Shown piece by piece: positions 29,329 to 29,500 of a DNA stretch of 29,500 nt. The notes below the pieces were generated by a model. That model searched no databases and was not told the origin of the DNA. It saw only the letters and a program-made list of their open reading frames with translations. Numbering within the stretch: position 1 is the first letter of the stretch; each line of letters starts with the position of its first letter. The translations under genes and the position numbers were made by a program. The stretch lies in IMG/VR virus record IMGVR_UViG_3300023174_000501, positions 1 to 29,500 of that record, one strand, 5' to 3'. The DNA comes from a virus.

Positions 29329-29500
29329 TGTCAGCTACATCTGTAAGTTTTTCTAAAATCAAATCTAGAATTGCTTGCATTTGAGCGTTTGAAATAACTT
29401 TTGCTCTTTCAAGTTCAATCAAAGCATCACTAGTTCTAGTGTGTTCAACCCTTATGCCCTCCATTTTGCCTGCCCGATAATCTTTACTCCAAATCTTGAC
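29321..29500 (-). CDS. Small Cys-rich hypothetical protein (C-terminal part, runs off the right edge)
   Basis: C-terminal continuation of the 1-181 gene if the ends are joined. Helical and charged (A-L-I-E-L-E-R-A-K-V-I), ending L-T-D-V-A-D-I-D. The frame enters the right terminal repeat and stays open to the window end. Lys replaces Asn at residue 20 here because of the single repeat mismatch. Confidence 0.6.
   Translation of the reverse strand, partial: VKIWSKDYRAGKMEGIRVEHTRTSDALIELERAKVISNAQMQAILDLILEKLTDVADID
29374..29500. repeat. Direct terminal repeat, right copy
   Basis: Second copy of the first 127 bases of the window, with a single difference at 29495. It ends at the window edge, so its true right boundary is not visible. 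Confidence 0.95.

Noticed and set aside
1-29500. tRNA genes, integrase, CI-like repressor, toxin-antitoxin or anti-CRISPR loci
   Set aside because: None could be supported by motif or structure; the small unknown genes might include such functions but nothing in their sequences shows it.

Overview
The window holds one unit of a small, AT-rich, tailed-phage genome of siphovirus type, very likely complete. The first 127 bases return at 29374-29500 with one mismatch. A small reading frame runs in frame across that join, so the unit appears circular or terminally redundant at about 29,373 bp. A WhiB-family regulator, TTG/GTG starts and apparent leaderless starts with TANNNT -10 boxes point to an actinobacterial host. 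The low GC content suits low-GC freshwater Actinobacteria (Nanopelagicales/acI-like) better than Mycobacterium or Streptomyces; the host is inference. I see no integrase, excisionase, CI-like repressor, tRNA or CRISPR array.

Layout. Every gene but one is read leftward (minus strand). The exception, whiB (6287-6580, plus strand), lies where the leftward transcription circle starts and ends. Its start diverges from the exonuclease gene across 15 bp, and its stop overlaps the stop of the last lysis-region gene in a shared CTAG. Going leftward from 6271: (1) a replication/recombination block with YqaJ-type exonuclease, candidate annealase, winged-helix initiator with in-gene iterons (candidate lambda-like origin), DnaB helicase, SSB-like protein and RusA resolvase, with two paralogous zinc-binding HNH-like proteins on either side of the initiator/helicase pair; (2) a run of very small, overlapping genes that crosses the join; (3) a metallophosphoesterase, zinc-ribbon protein, exported NlpC/P60 hydrolase and HNH nuclease; (4) packaging and head genes: small and large terminase, small membrane protein, HK97-type portal, a 618-residue HAD-prohead protease fusion and major capsid protein; (5) an inserted sugar module of two glycosyltransferases and an NAD-dependent epimerase; (6) connector, tail terminator-like protein, tail tube, tail chaperones with a -1 frameshift, tape measure, tail and fibre proteins; (7) lysis genes: M23 endolysin, holin candidates and a secreted proline-rich protein.

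Regulation read from the sequence. Three minus-strand terminators lie after the HNH gene, after the protease and after the capsid gene. Five genes that open transcription units (exo, whiB, terS, the first glycosyltransferase, endolysin) lack a Shine-Dalgarno sequence and have TANNNT exactly at -12 to -7 from the ATG, as expected for leaderless promoters. terS and the glycosyltransferase share an identical 17-nt start element. Capsid has its own intergenic leader and a strong ribosome-binding site.

The most interesting points are the iteron origin inside the initiator gene, the HAD-protease fusion with an internal ribosome-binding site, the divergent leaderless switch at whiB/exo, the terminator-promoter unit before the sugar module, and the tail-chaperone frameshift that explains an apparent 142-bp gap.
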